From contig NZ_JAERSG010000004.1 in NCBI RefSeq assembly GCF_016735675.1, positions 372,001 through 436,000 on the forward strand: a DNA stretch of 64,000 bases. The letters are read 5' to 3'. The DNA comes from Nocardioides baculatus. Lineage in GTDB: Bacteria > Actinomycetota > Actinomycetes > Propionibacteriales > Nocardioidaceae. Each line of letters opens with the position of its first letter. Within the stretch, counting starts at the first letter, position 1. Shown piece by piece: positions 29,159 through 38,518 of the stretch. The position numbers and the translations under genes are program-made. A model generated the notes under the pieces. The model was not told the origin of the DNA. It saw only the letters and a program-made list of their open reading frames with translations, and did not search any database.

Positions 29159-30367
29159 TCAGGCCTCGCGGGTGATGGTCATCTCGCGGTCGCCGTAGAC
29201 GACCTTGTCGCCGTGGACGAGCGCGGCGGGCTTGCCCGGCGCGAGCTGGCGCGACACCCCCTGGCGCACGAGCACGGTGCCGTTGGTCGACCCGCGGTCC
29301 ATCACCACGATCGTCCCGTCGGGAGCGGGGCCGAACTGGGCGTGCGTCTTCGACACCGACATGTCGGCCGACTGGAGCGGGATCAGGTGCGCCACCGGCT
29401 CGCCGGTGCGGGCCTCGGGACGGCGCCCCACCAGTGCCAGGCCCGCGATCACGAAGCTCTCGCCGTTGTCGAAGTGCACCCGCCACCGCTGGGCCGGTGC
29501 CTGCGGCTGGGCCGGGACCGGCTGCGGCCGCTGCGGGGGCGGGGCTTGCTGGGGCGGGGCTTGCTGGGGCGGGGCTTGCTGGGGCGGGGCTTGCTGGGGC
29601 GGGGCTTGCTGGGGCGGAGCTTGCTGGGGCGGAGCTTGCTGGGGCGGAGCTTGCTGGGGCACGGGCTGCTGCTGCGGCGCCTGCTGGGCGGGCGGCGGCG
29701 CCTGGCGCTGCGGCGGCGCGTGGGCGGGCGGGGCCGCCGGGGCCGGCGGCTGGGTGACCTCGGGCGGCAGCTGCTGGCGGCGCATGGACTGCTCCGAGCG
29801 CTCGGGGGTCGGCACCGCCTCGACCGGCGGGGCGGGGACCAGGCGCATCGCGGTCAGGTTGACGATGTGGCGCGGTCCCTCGTCGACGACGTCGTCGACC
29901 TCCGCCGGAGGGCGTACGTCGACCACGACCGAGTGGGCCCGGTGGTCGTGCCAGCCGCGACGCTGCCGGCCGCGGTCCTCGACGGACGTCCAGGCCAGGG
30001 TGGCGAGGCCGATCCCGAAGGTGGGCAGGCCGGACACGCCGAGGACGAGCGAGCGGAGCAGGGCGCGACCGACGCCGATCGGGGTCCCGGTGCCGTGGTG
30101 CACCACGCGCAGCCCGGACATCGCCTTGCCGGGCGAGCTCCCGGTGACGCCGAGCACGACGGCGAGGACCAGCCAGAGGACGACCATGGCGCCGGCCACC
30201 ACGCCGACCACGGTCCACACCTCGTCGGAGACGAACATCGCCGTCAGGACGCCGACGACGGCGAGCAGGCCCCAGGCCAGCAGCCGGTCGACGGCGAAGG
30301 CCGTGAACCGTCGCTCGAGCTGCGCGATCGGGTAGGTCGTCGCGTAGGGGGGTGCTTGCTGGGTCAC
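29159..30367 (-). CDS. RDD membrane protein with a C-terminal FHA domain
   Basis: 402 aa. The first 130 residues are an RDD domain with membrane helices (RRFTAFAVDRLLAWGLLAVVG, then SSPGKAMSGLRVV). A flexible linker of about 100 residues is rich in P and Q and includes eight QQAPP repeats. The last 100 residues form an FHA domain ([29 protein letters not shown]), which binds phosphothreonine. The GTG at 30367 is chosen since the RDD fold starts just after it. It lies downstream of an FHA protein and a PP2C phosphatase, so it should read Ser/Thr phosphorylation at the membrane. Confidence 0.87.
   Translation of the reverse strand: MTQQAPPYATTYPIAQLERRFTAFAVDRLLAWGLLAVVGVLTAMFVSDEVWTVVGVVAGAMVVLWLVLAVVLGVTGSSPGKAMSGLRVVHHGTGTPIGVGRALLRSLVLGVSGLPTFGIGLATLAWTSVEDRGRQRRGWHDHRAHSVVVDVRPPAEVDDVVDEGPRHIVNLTAMRLVPAPPVEAVPTPERSEQSMRRQQLPPEVTQPPAPAAPPAHAPPQRQAPPPAQQAPQQQPVPQQAPPQQAPPQQAPPQQAPPQQAPPQQAPPQQAPPQQAPPPQRPQPVPAQPQAPAQRWRVHFDNGESFVIAGLALVGRRPEARTGEPVAHLIPLQSADMSVSKTHAQFGPAPDGTIVVMDRGSTNGTVLVRQGVSRQLAPGKPAALVHGDKVVYGDREMTITREA
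29536..29655. repeat. 15-bp tandem repeat in the RDD-FHA linker
   Basis: Eight exact-length units of GGGGCGGGGCTTGCT; the last three have A for G at position eight. A degenerate ninth unit follows. Each unit encodes QQAPP on the minus strand, so copy-number changes keep the frame and only alter linker length. Confidence 0.95.
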
Positions 30368-30378
30368 GACGGGGCTGC

Positions 30379-31512
30379 TCAGGGGTTCGTGACCTGGATG
30401 GTGACGCCGTCGCCGAGGTCGAGCACGGCACCCGGGATGAGGCTCACGGCGATGCCGGCCTTGAGCTCCTCGGGCTCGAGACCGGGCTGGGCCAGGACGG
30501 TGCCGTTGGTGGAGCCCAGGTCGGTGGCGATCGCGGAGCCGTGGTCGGCGCCGGCACCGGGGCGGATCTCGAGGTGCGTCGAGGAGATCTCCTGCTGCGG
30601 GCTCGCCACGGTCACGACGTGGGGCTGGTCGTGGGAGGCGAACCGGCGGGCCTCGGGCGCCCGGCCGACGAGCACGGTGCGGTCGACCAGCACGACGTCG
30701 CCGGTCGAGAACACCAGCGAGGCCACGGGCTGCGACACGACCTCGGGAGCCATCTCCTGGCCGGGGATCGGCGGGCGGTCGAAGTCGGGCACGGGCGGGC
30801 CGGTGACGGTCTGGCCGTCGCGGTCGGACCAGTCGTCGACCACCGGAGCCTCGACGACCGGGGTCTCCCCGGTCGGCGTCGGGTCCTCCTCGGGCTCGCC
30901 GAAGCTCATCGGGGCCGCGGCGACCGGCTCCGGCTCGGCGTACGCCGGCGCCGCCTCGGGCTCCGGCTCGACCGCGACGGGCTCCGGCTCGGGCTGCGGC
31001 TCCGGCTCGGGATCCGGCTCCGCGGCCACCACCGGCGCGACGGGCTCCTCGACCGGCTCCTCGACCGGGGCCGACGGCGCGGCGGACGGCGTACCGAACT
31101 CGACGACGGAGACGCGGGCGATCCCGGCGGTCAGGGCGTGGTCGGCGGCACCGTCGCCGGTGAGGGTGACGCGGATGCTGGTGACGCCGGTGACGAGGCG
31201 CTCGGCCCAGGCCGTGCCGGCGGTCGCGCTGACGATCTCCTCGCCCGAGGTCGAGGCGACCGTCGCAGTGGGCGCGCCGCGGACGATGACGCGGGTGGAG
31301 TCGTCGCCGTGGGCGACGAGGGCGACGTGGTCGAGGGTGGACAGCCCGCCGGACACCAGGGCGTCGAGGACGGCGTCGGCCGTCGCGCCGGCGTCGGCGA
31401 GGTCCCAGAGCGCGGCCACGCGGTCGCGCTGGCTGCCGGGCAGCAGGACCGTGACGTGGTCGCCGACGACGGCGTACCAGTCCCCCGTCGCGAACCTGGC
31501 ATCGGTGCTCAC
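30379..31512 (-). CDS. FHA domain protein with acidic linker
   Basis: 377 aa. Residues 1-140 are a domain I do not recognise ([18 protein letters not shown] at the start). Residues 145-215 are a low-complexity stretch of EPEP and VEEP repeats. The last 100 residues form an FHA domain ([33 protein letters not shown]). The GTG overlaps the stop of the phosphatase gene by four bases, and the RDD-FHA gene begins 11 bases after its stop. It probably binds a phosphothreonine peptide under control of the PP2C enzyme. Confidence 0.86.
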   Translation of the reverse strand: MSTDARFATGDWYAVVGDHVTVLLPGSQRDRVAALWDLADAGATADAVLDALVSGGLSTLDHVALVAHGDDSTRVIVRGAPTATVASTSGEEIVSATAGTAWAERLVTGVTSIRVTLTGDGAADHALTAGIARVSVVEFGTPSAAPSAPVEEPVEEPVAPVVAAEPDPEPEPQPEPEPVAVEPEPEAAPAYAEPEPVAAAPMSFGEPEEDPTPTGETPVVEAPVVDDWSDRDGQTVTGPPVPDFDRPPIPGQEMAPEVVSQPVASLVFSTGDVVLVDRTVLVGRAPEARRFASHDQPHVVTVASPQQEISSTHLEIRPGAGADHGSAIATDLGSTNGTVLAQPGLEPEELKAGIAVSLIPGAVLDLGDGVTIQVTNP

Positions 31513-32324
31513 AGTCGTCCCCCCAGCTTGGATTCGAGGCTCTCCAGCTGGCGCTGGGAGTCATACGTGGCGTCCTTCACCAATCCCACCACATCGACGA
31601 CGATGGCCGTCGCGTTGTCGCGGCCACCGGCGGCCACCGCCGCGCGGACCAGCCTGTCGGCGGCGTCGCGGGGATCGGCGACGGACTCGAGGATGTCCTC
31701 GATCTCCTTGTCCTCGATCATCCCGGTGACGCCGTCGCTGCACAGCAGCAGCCGCTCGACCGAGCCGAGCGGGAGCAGGAAGAAGTCGGGCTGGATGCCC
31801 TCGGGGCTGCCGAGGGCGCGGGTGATGACGTGGCGCTCGGGGTGGGTCGCGGCCTCCTCGACGGTGATCTGGCCCGCGTCGATGAGCTCCTGCACGACCG
31901 AGTGGTCGACGCTGATCTGCTCGAGGCTGCCGTCGGTGATGCGGTAGATGCGGGAGTCGCCGAGGTTGGCCAGCAGCCACTTCGTCACGCCGTTGTCGTC
32001 GACGAGCACGGCGACCACGGCGGTGGTGCCGGCGTGCCAGCCCGGCGTCATCGCCCGGTGCGCGTTGCCGAAGTCGATGATGCGCGCCTGCGCGCGGGCG
32101 AAGGTGTCCGCGACCTGCTCGGCACCGCGCGACGGGTCGTAGACCGCGGCCAGGCGCTGGAACTCCTCGACGACCATCTGGCTGGCGACGTCACCGCCGG
32201 AGTGCCCGCCCATGCCGTCGGCGACCACGAAGACCGGGGGCGCGACGAGATAGGAGTCCTCGTTGACCTTGCGCACGAGGCCGACGTCGCTCGACGCCCC
32301 GTGGTGCAGATCAACGTTCCTCAT
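31509..32324 (-). CDS. PP2C-type serine/threonine protein phosphatase
   Basis: 271 aa metal-dependent phosphatase. The metal-binding aspartates are in [30 protein letters not shown] and [11 protein letters not shown], as in mycobacterial PstP. Unlike PstP it has no membrane segment, so it is cytoplasmic. The ATG at 32324 has GAGAGG six bases upstream. It heads a three-gene operon with two FHA proteins. A Ser/Thr kinase partner is not in the window. Confidence 0.93.
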   Translation of the reverse strand: MRNVDLHHGASSDVGLVRKVNEDSYLVAPPVFVVADGMGGHSGGDVASQMVVEEFQRLAAVYDPSRGAEQVADTFARAQARIIDFGNAHRAMTPGWHAGTTAVVAVLVDDNGVTKWLLANLGDSRIYRITDGSLEQISVDHSVVQELIDAGQITVEEAATHPERHVITRALGSPEGIQPDFFLLPLGSVERLLLCSDGVTGMIEDKEIEDILESVADPRDAADRLVRAAVAAGGRDNATAIVVDVVGLVKDATYDSQRQLESLESKLGGRL

Positions 32325-32374
32325 GCCCGCCCTCTCAGCGTCGAGACGTGGGGCGGCCTCACCGACCCGGCGAG

Positions 32375-32380
32375 TAGCGT
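32375..32380 (+). promoter_or_regulatory. Putative -10 box, helicase-associated gene
   Basis: TAGCGT followed by seven bases and the ATG at 32388. It lies in the 63-base gap divergent from the phosphatase gene. Confidence 0.5.
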
Positions 32381-32387
32381 AAGAGGG

Positions 32388-34655
32388 ATGTCCAGTCGTG
32401 GGCGGGCGACACCCGCACGAACCCTTGCCGACCAGCTGCGGAGCTGGCCGGACGAGCGACTCGTCGCGCTCCTGCGGGCCCGTCCGGATCTCGCCACTCC
32501 CGCCCCTCAAGATTCTTCGCAGCTCGCCTCCCGGGCCGCCACGCGCTCGTCGATCCACCGCGCCCTCGACGGCCTGGACCGACTCGAGCTCTCGGTGCTT
32601 GATGCCCTGCTGGTTGCGGGTCAAACCACCTCGGCAGGACTTGTCTCGATCGTCCACGCCGACCCCACCCGTGCGGGTGCAGCGCTCGAGCGGTTGCTCG
32701 ACCTGGCCCTCGCGTGGGAGGCGCCCGGAGGCATCCGCGCGCTGAGCGGGGTGGCCGATGCGATGCGCGGGATGCCCGGCCTCGTGAGCGGGCTGCGACC
32801 GTCGAGCCCCGAGCCGCCCACGGCCGCGCAGGTGGCGGGCCTGCTGGCCGAGCTCAGTCCGGCCGCGACCGCGATGCTGCGCCACGTCGACGCCCACGGC
32901 GGCGAGGGGACCACCGGGTCCGCACGGCGTACGGTCTCGCCCGACCAGGCGGCGAGCCCGGCCGAGGAGCTGATCAGCCGCCGGCTGCTGGTGCCCCGCG
33001 AGGGCGACACCGTCGTCCTCCCCGGCGAGGTCGGCCTCGCGCTGCGCGGCGGGCGGACCACCACCGATCCCGTCGACGAGGTGCCGCCCCTCGCCACCGC
33101 GACGCGCGACCCCGCCCTCGTGGCCCGGACGGCCGCAGGCGCAGCCTTCGACGTCGTACGCCGCACGGAGCTGCTGCTCGACCACTGGGGCGTCCAGCCG
33201 CCGAGCGTGCTGCGCTCCGGCGGCCTCGCCGTCCGCGACCTCAAGGCGGTGGCGCGCGAGCTCCACGTCGACGACGCAGGTGCCGCGCTGCTGGTCGAGG
33301 TGGCGCTGTCGGCGGGGCTGATCGCCGAGGGGGCCGAGCCCGACGGCACGCCGGCCTGGCTGCCGACCGAGGAGTTCGACGTGTGGTCCGGCCGCCCCAC
33401 GGCCGAGCGGTGGGCCCGGCTCGTCGGCGGGTGGCTGGCGAGCAGCCGCGTGCCGTCGCTCGTCGGGTCGCGCGACCAGGCGGGCAAGTCGTGGAACGCG
33501 CTGGCGCCCGAGCTGTCGAGCGGCCTGGCCGAGGAGGCGCGGCGCCTCGCGCTCCGGGTGCTGGCCGGCGTGCCCGAGGGCGAGGTGCTGGCCGTCGGGA
33601 CCGGCGTGGCGTCGGTGGTGCAGCACGTCGAGTGGCTGCGGCCGCGCCGGCCCGCGATCTTCGCTGACCTGGTGACGGCAGCCCTCGACGAGGCAGCCGT
33701 CCTCGGGGTGAGCGGCGCCGGCGGCCTGCCGCCGAGCGGCCGCCTGGTCGCCGACGACGACCTGCCGGGTGCTGCGTCCGCCCTCGCCCCGCACCTGCCC
33801 CGACCGGTCGACCACGTCCTGCTCCAGGCCGACCTGACGGCGGTCGCGCCCGGTCCGCTCGAGACCGAGGTCGCGCGCCGGCTGCACCTGCTCGCCGACG
33901 TCGAGTCGCGCGGCGGTGCCACCGTCTACCGGTTCACGTCCGGCTCGCTGCGGCGCGGGTTCGACGCCGGCTGGTCGGCGCTCGAGGTGCGCGAGTTCCT
34001 CACCGGGGTCTCGCAGACGCCCGTCCCGCAGCCGCTCGAGTTCCTGGTCGACGACGTCGCCCGCACGTTCGGCAGCGTCCGGGTCGGGCACGCCGAGGCG
34101 TTCCTGCGTGCGGACGACGAGGCGGCGCTGGCCGCGCTGGTGCACGACCCGCGGTCCCGGACCCTCGGGCTGCGGCTGCTCGCGCCGACCGTCGCGATCT
34201 CGACCTCGCCGCTCGACGTGCTGCTGCCGCGGCTGCGCGAGCTGGGCGCGGCGCCGGTCGTCGAGGCGGCCGACGGCACCGTGCGGGTGAGCCGGCCGGA
34301 TCTCCGCCGCGCGCGCAGCCATCGCGGGCGCCGTCCCGCCGGCGCGGTGTCGGCACGGCAGGCCGCGCAGGTGCAGGCGGTCGCGACCGCCATCCGGGTC
34401 GGCGACCGGGCCGAGTCGTCCCGCCCCGCGAGCGCCTCGACCACCACCCCGTCCGATGCGCTGGCCGCCCTCCGCGACGCCATCGAGGGCGGCACCACTG
34501 TCGTCATCGGCTACGTCGACAACCACGGCGCCACCAGCGAGCGCGTCGTCGACCCGCGCCGGCTCGACGGCGGCCGGCTCTCGGCGTTCGACCACCGCGC
34601 GGACGACGTACGCGAGTTCGCGGTGCACCGCATCACCACGGTCAGGCGCGCCTAG
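32388..34655 (+). CDS. Helicase-associated (XPB/Ssl2-like) domain protein
   Basis: 755 aa. It lacks helicase motifs. It is dominated by helical winged-type segments (RALDGLDRLELSVLDALLVAGQTT; VEVALSAGLIAEG) and a central region resembling the helicase C-terminal/XPB-Ssl2-like domain seen in actinobacterial proteins (HVLLQADLTAVAPGPLE). The last 65 residues, including VVIGYVDNHGATSERVVDPRRL, resemble a WYL-type ligand domain. It is encoded next to the XPB helicase and likely acts with it, but its biochemical role is unknown. The start is ATG, seven bases after TAGCGT. Confidence 0.78.
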   Translation: MSSRGRATPARTLADQLRSWPDERLVALLRARPDLATPAPQDSSQLASRAATRSSIHRALDGLDRLELSVLDALLVAGQTTSAGLVSIVHADPTRAGAALERLLDLALAWEAPGGIRALSGVADAMRGMPGLVSGLRPSSPEPPTAAQVAGLLAELSPAATAMLRHVDAHGGEGTTGSARRTVSPDQAASPAEELISRRLLVPREGDTVVLPGEVGLALRGGRTTTDPVDEVPPLATATRDPALVARTAAGAAFDVVRRTELLLDHWGVQPPSVLRSGGLAVRDLKAVARELHVDDAGAALLVEVALSAGLIAEGAEPDGTPAWLPTEEFDVWSGRPTAERWARLVGGWLASSRVPSLVGSRDQAGKSWNALAPELSSGLAEEARRLALRVLAGVPEGEVLAVGTGVASVVQHVEWLRPRRPAIFADLVTAALDEAAVLGVSGAGGLPPSGRLVADDDLPGAASALAPHLPRPVDHVLLQADLTAVAPGPLETEVARRLHLLADVESRGGATVYRFTSGSLRRGFDAGWSALEVREFLTGVSQTPVPQPLEFLVDDVARTFGSVRVGHAEAFLRADDEAALAALVHDPRSRTLGLRLLAPTVAISTSPLDVLLPRLRELGAAPVVEAADGTVRVSRPDLRRARSHRGRRPAGAVSARQAAQVQAVATAIRVGDRAESSRPASASTTTPSDALAALRDAIEGGTTVVIGYVDNHGATSERVVDPRRLDGGRLSAFDHRADDVREFAVHRITTVRRA

Positions 34656-34682
34656 CCCGGAGCGCTGTAAGGACCACCTCCG

Positions 34683-34688
34683 TAGAAT
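34683..34688 (+). promoter_or_regulatory. -10 box of a leaderless gene
   Basis: TAGAAT, six bases, then the GTG at 34695. The best match to the consensus in the window. Confidence 0.65.
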
Positions 34689-34694
34689 GGGTCG

Positions 34695-35219
34695 GTGGAC
34701 TTCATCCGTTATGCCGAGCGTGCCGCTGCGCTCGTCAACGCCGACCTCCCCGACGAGGCGGCGCTGCACGACCACCTGGCCGACCGCTCGTGGCTGCACC
34801 GGTCGGTGGCGCCCGCGGACATCGCGTCCCTGACGTCGTTCCAGGCCGAGCTGCGACCGGTCTTCGAGGCCTCGGACGTCGACGACGTACCCCTCGTCGT
34901 GGCGTCGCTCAACGCGCTGCTCGCGAGCCACCCGGTCACGCCGATGATCTCCGACCACGACCCGGCCAACCTCCACATGCACGTCACCAACAAGGCCTCG
35001 TCCGTCGCCGAGCTGCTGATCGCCGAGTCGCTGATGGGGTTGGCCAACCTGGTCTGCGACCTCGGGGCGACCCGCCTCGGCATCTGCTCCGAGCCGCGGT
35101 GCGACAACGTCTTCGTCGACACCTCGCCCAACCAGTCGCGGCGCTACTGCTCCGACCGGTGCTCCTCACGGGCCAACGTCGCGGCCTTCCGCGCCCGACA
35201 GAAAGCAGCCTCTGCGTGA
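34695..35219 (+). CDS. CGNR zinc-finger protein
   Basis: 174 aa. The N-terminal 110 residues resemble the helical ABATE-type region; the C-terminus holds a zinc finger with C-x4-C (ICSEPRCDNVF) and C-x3-C (YCSDRCSSRANV), then RARQ. Such proteins bind DNA and are common actinobacterial regulators. The GTG follows TAGAAT by six bases. The stop overlaps the XPB start by four bases, so it is coupled to the helicase. A role in regulating or loading the helicase is inferred only from position. Confidence 0.85.
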   Translation: MDFIRYAERAAALVNADLPDEAALHDHLADRSWLHRSVAPADIASLTSFQAELRPVFEASDVDDVPLVVASLNALLASHPVTPMISDHDPANLHMHVTNKASSVAELLIAESLMGLANLVCDLGATRLGICSEPRCDNVFVDTSPNQSRRYCSDRCSSRANVAAFRARQKAASA

Positions 35220-36862
35220 ACGACGGACCCCTCATCGTCCAGTCCGACAAGACCCTCCTGCTCGAGGTCGACCACCCGTCGGCCGCCGAGGCCCGCAAGG
35301 CGATCGCCCCCTTCGCCGAGCTCGAGCGCTCGCCCGAGCACATCCACACCTACCGGCTCACCCCGCTCGGCCTCTGGAACGCCCGCGCCGCCGGACACGA
35401 CGCCGAGCAGGTCGTCGACGCCCTGCTGACGTGGAGCCGGTACGCCGTCCCGCACGCGCTGCTCGTCGACGTCGCCGAGACGATGGGTCGCTACGGCCGG
35501 CTCCGCCTCGAGAAGCACCCGGTGCACGGGCTCGTGCTGTCGAGCACGGACCGACCGGTGCTCGAGGAGGTGCTGCGCGCCAAGAAGATCGCCGGCATGG
35601 TCGGCGCGCGGCTCGACGCCGACTCCGTCGCGGTCCACCCGAGCGAGCGCGGCAACCTCAAGCAGGCGCTGCTCAAGCTCGGCTGGCCGGCCGAGGACTT
35701 CGCCGGCTACGTCGACGGCGAGGCGCACGCGATCGACCTCGCCGAGGACGGCTGGACGCTGCGGCCCTACCAGCGCGAGGCGGCCGAGTCCTTCTGGGAC
35801 GGCGGGTCCGGCGTCGTCGTGCTCCCGTGCGGTGCCGGCAAGACCATCGTCGGCGCGGCCTCGATGGCGCAGGCGCAGGCCACGACGCTGATCCTCGTCA
35901 CCAACACCGTCAGTGCGCGGCAGTGGAAGGACGAGCTGGTCGCGCGGACGTCGCTGACGCCCGACGAGATCGGTGAGTACTCCGGTGCCGTCAAGGAGAT
36001 CCGCCCCGTCACCATCGCGACCTACCAGGTGCTGACGACGAAGCGGAAGGGCGTCTACCCGCACCTCGACCTGCTCGACGCACGCGACTGGGGCCTCATC
36101 GTGTACGACGAGGTGCACCTGCTGCCGGCGCCGATCTTCCGGATGACCGCCGACCTCCAGGCGCGCCGCCGGCTCGGCCTCACCGCGACGCTGGTCCGCG
36201 AGGACGGCCGGGAGGGCGAGGTCTTCTCGCTGATCGGGCCCAAGCGCTACGACGCCCCGTGGAAGGACATCGAGGCGCAGGGCTACATCGCGCCGGCCGA
36301 CTGCGTCGAGGTCCGGGTCACCCTGCCCGACGGCGAGCGCCTCGCCTACGCCACGGCCGACCCCGACACCCGCTACCGCCTGGCGTCGTGCACCCACGCC
36401 AAGATCGACGTCGTACGCGACCTGGTGCGGCAGCACGCGGGCCAGCCGACGCTCGTGATCGGCCAGTACATCGACCAGCTCGACGAGATCGCGGCGCTGC
36501 TCGACGCCCCGGTGATCAAGGGCGAGACGCCGGTCAAGGAGCGCCAGCGCCTGTTCAACGCGTTCCGCTCCGGCGAGATCGGGCTGCTGGTGGTGAGCAA
36601 GGTCGCGAACTTCTCCATCGACCTGCCCTCGGCCGAGGTCGCGATCCAGGTCAGCGGTTCCTTCGGCTCGCGGCAGGAGGAGGCCCAGCGCCTCGGCCGG
36701 CTGCTCCGGCCGAAGACCGAGGGACGCAGCGCGCACTTCTACACGATCGTCTCCCGCGACACCGTGGACGCCGACTTCGCGCAGAACCGCCAGCGCTTCC
36801 TCGCCGAGCAGGGCTACGCCTACCGGATCATCGACGCCGGGGACCTGCAGTCCCCGGCGTGA
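35216..36862 (+). CDS. XPB family DNA repair helicase
   Basis: 548 aa SF2 helicase. The N-terminal 180 residues are the XPB-type damage-recognition region. Walker A CGAGKT ends at residue 210, the DEVH box is at 298-301, TAT at 323-325 and the XPB-specific RED triplet at 328-330; motif VI is QEEAQRLGRLLRP. It unwinds DNA in repair or acts on stalled transcription, by analogy with eukaryotic and archaeal XPB. The GTG at 35216 overlaps the zinc-finger gene; longer frames are antisense-free but unsupported. It converges with an alcohol dehydrogenase gene. Confidence 0.95.
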   Translation: MNDGPLIVQSDKTLLLEVDHPSAAEARKAIAPFAELERSPEHIHTYRLTPLGLWNARAAGHDAEQVVDALLTWSRYAVPHALLVDVAETMGRYGRLRLEKHPVHGLVLSSTDRPVLEEVLRAKKIAGMVGARLDADSVAVHPSERGNLKQALLKLGWPAEDFAGYVDGEAHAIDLAEDGWTLRPYQREAAESFWDGGSGVVVLPCGAGKTIVGAASMAQAQATTLILVTNTVSARQWKDELVARTSLTPDEIGEYSGAVKEIRPVTIATYQVLTTKRKGVYPHLDLLDARDWGLIVYDEVHLLPAPIFRMTADLQARRRLGLTATLVREDGREGEVFSLIGPKRYDAPWKDIEAQGYIAPADCVEVRVTLPDGERLAYATADPDTRYRLASCTHAKIDVVRDLVRQHAGQPTLVIGQYIDQLDEIAALLDAPVIKGETPVKERQRLFNAFRSGEIGLLVVSKVANFSIDLPSAEVAIQVSGSFGSRQEEAQRLGRLLRPKTEGRSAHFYTIVSRDTVDADFAQNRQRFLAEQGYAYRIIDAGDLQSPA

Positions 36863-36874
36863 CGATCCTCGACC

Positions 36875-37915
36875 TCAGTCCAGCGTGCTCGCGTCGATGA
36901 CGAAGCGGTAGCGCACGTCGGAGGCGAGGACGCGCTCGTAGGCCTCGTTGACCTGGTCGGCGCTGATCACCTCGACCTCCGAGGCGATGCCGTGCTCGGC
37001 ACAGAAGTCGAGCATCTCCTGGGTCTCCGCGATCCCGCCGATCATCGAGCCGGAGAACGAGCGCCGGTTGGACAGCAGCGCGAAGACGTTGACGTCCAGC
37101 GGCTCAGCCGGGGCGCCGACGTTGACCAGCGCGCCGTTGACGTCGAGCAGGCCGAGGTAGGCGCTCACGTCGATCCGGGCGCTGACCGTGTTGATGACCA
37201 GGTCGAACGACTCGGCGAGCGCCTCGAACGTGTCGGGGTCGCTCGTCGCGAAGTAGTGGTCGGCACCGAGGCGCAGGCCGTCCTCCTGCTTCTTCAGCGA
37301 CTGGGAGAGCACGGTGACCTCGGCGCCCATGGCGTGCGCGATCTGGACGGCCATGTGGCCGAGACCGCCGAGACCGACGACGGCCACCTTCTTGCCGGGA
37401 CCGGCGTTCCAGTGCTTGAGGGGCGAGTACGTCGTGATGCCGGCGCACAGCAGCGGCGTCGCGGCCGCGGCGTCCAGGCTCTCGGGGATCGACAGGACGT
37501 AGTCGGCGTCCACGACGACGTGGGTCGAGTAGCCGCCCTGGGTCGTCGTACCGTCGCGGTCGGTGGCTCCGTAGGTGCCGACCATCCCCTGCACGCAGTA
37601 CTGCTCGTCGCCGCTGGTGCAGCGGTCGCACTCGCCGCACGAGTTGACCATGCAGCCGACGCCGACGCGGTCGCCGACCTGGTGGCGGGTGACCTCGGAG
37701 CCGACCTCGGTGACCCGGCCGACGATCTCGTGGCCCGGGACGAGCGGGAAGGGCTGCGGGCCCCAGTCGCCGTTGACGGTGTGGATGTCGGAGTGGCAGA
37801 TGCCGGCGTACTCGATGTCGATGAGCACGTCGCGGGCGCCGACCTCGCGGCGCTCGATGGTCGTGGGGGCCAGCGGCTGGCCGGCGGCGGGTGCTGCATA
37901 GGCGTTGACGCGCAT
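36875..37915 (-). CDS. Zinc-dependent alcohol dehydrogenase (YahK/AdhA-like)
   Basis: 346 aa medium-chain dehydrogenase. The catalytic zinc ligands are Cys40 (AGICHSD), His62 and Glu63 (GHE), and Cys157 ([10 protein letters not shown]); the structural zinc set Cys93, 96, 99 and 107 is in [17 protein letters not shown]. The nucleotide motif is [15 protein letters not shown]. These features place it with NADPH-dependent aldehyde reductases of the YahK group. It lies 49 bases after a MerR regulator gene on the same strand, as in aldehyde-responsive AdhR/NmlR systems. Confidence 0.93.
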   Translation of the reverse strand: MRVNAYAAPAAGQPLAPTTIERREVGARDVLIDIEYAGICHSDIHTVNGDWGPQPFPLVPGHEIVGRVTEVGSEVTRHQVGDRVGVGCMVNSCGECDRCTSGDEQYCVQGMVGTYGATDRDGTTTQGGYSTHVVVDADYVLSIPESLDAAAATPLLCAGITTYSPLKHWNAGPGKKVAVVGLGGLGHMAVQIAHAMGAEVTVLSQSLKKQEDGLRLGADHYFATSDPDTFEALAESFDLVINTVSARIDVSAYLGLLDVNGALVNVGAPAEPLDVNVFALLSNRRSFSGSMIGGIAETQEMLDFCAEHGIASEVEVISADQVNEAYERVLASDVRYRFVIDASTLD

Positions 37916-37964
37916 GCTGGAGCCTTCCGTTCTTCTCGGGGGGATGGACGGTCCGGGTGTCGGA

Positions 37965-38426
37965 CTAGTCGTGCGTGACGGCTCGGAGCTCATCGGCGAG
38001 CTCACGGGCCCGGCGAGCGATCTGCTCGCTCCGGGCGGCGTCGCGGTCGGCGACCGCGCGCCAGTAGTCGATCTTGAGCGCGACGTAGCGCTGGCGCAGC
38101 GCCAGTGCCTCCGCCTCGGTCGTGAGGCGCGCCTGCTGCTCCTCGAGCAGCCGACGCTGGTCCGCGGCGGCCTCCGCGCCCAGCCTGTTGTTGGCCATGT
38201 AGGCGCGCATGTCACCGATCGACATGCCGGTGGCAGCCAGGCACGACACCCACATGAGCTCGTCGAGGTCACCGTCGTCGTAGACGCGGTGACCGCTGCT
38301 CGCGCCGCGGCTCACCGGCGAGATGACGCCGATCTGCTCGTAGTAGCGCAGCGTGCTGGCCGGCAGCCCGGTGAGGGCTGCCGCCTCCTTGATGGAGTAG
38401 CTGCGGGCTACGGCGTGGGTGGTCAC
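37965..38426 (-). CDS. MerR family regulator (AdhR/NmlR-like)
   Basis: 153 aa. The N-terminal winged helix ([28 protein letters not shown]) is followed by the MerR hinge [26 protein letters not shown] and a long dimer helix. One cysteine lies in the effector-proximal region (VSCLAATGM), as in thiol-based aldehyde sensors. The GTG follows a TACCGT box by seven bases, and a perfect 18-base palindrome fills the promoter spacer. It probably controls itself and the downstream alcohol dehydrogenase. Confidence 0.9.
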   Translation of the reverse strand: MTTHAVARSYSIKEAAALTGLPASTLRYYEQIGVISPVSRGASSGHRVYDDGDLDELMWVSCLAATGMSIGDMRAYMANNRLGAEAAADQRRLLEEQQARLTTEAEALALRQRYVALKIDYWRAVADRDAARSEQIARRARELADELRAVTHD

Positions 38427-38433
38427 GTCATCG

Positions 38434-38463
38434 ACGGTAGGAACTTCGAGTACTCGAAGTCAA
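38434..38463 (-). promoter_or_regulatory. MerR-type promoter with operator in the spacer
   Basis: TTGACT at 38458-38463 and TACCGT at 38434-38439 on the minus strand, 18 bases apart. A perfect 18-base palindrome, ACTTCGAGT joined to ACTCGAAGT, at 38443-38460 lies between and over them. This is the classic layout where MerR proteins untwist the spacer to start transcription. Confidence 0.8.
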
Positions 38464-38506
38464 AGGCCCGCCGCGTGACGTGGCTCTCGGGCGTGGAGTC
38501 CCCCGC

Positions 38507-38512
38507 TAGCCT
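38507..38512 (+). promoter_or_regulatory. -10 box of a leaderless gene
   Basis: TAGCCT, six bases, then the GTG at 38519. Confidence 0.6.
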
Positions 38513-38518
38513 CGGGAC

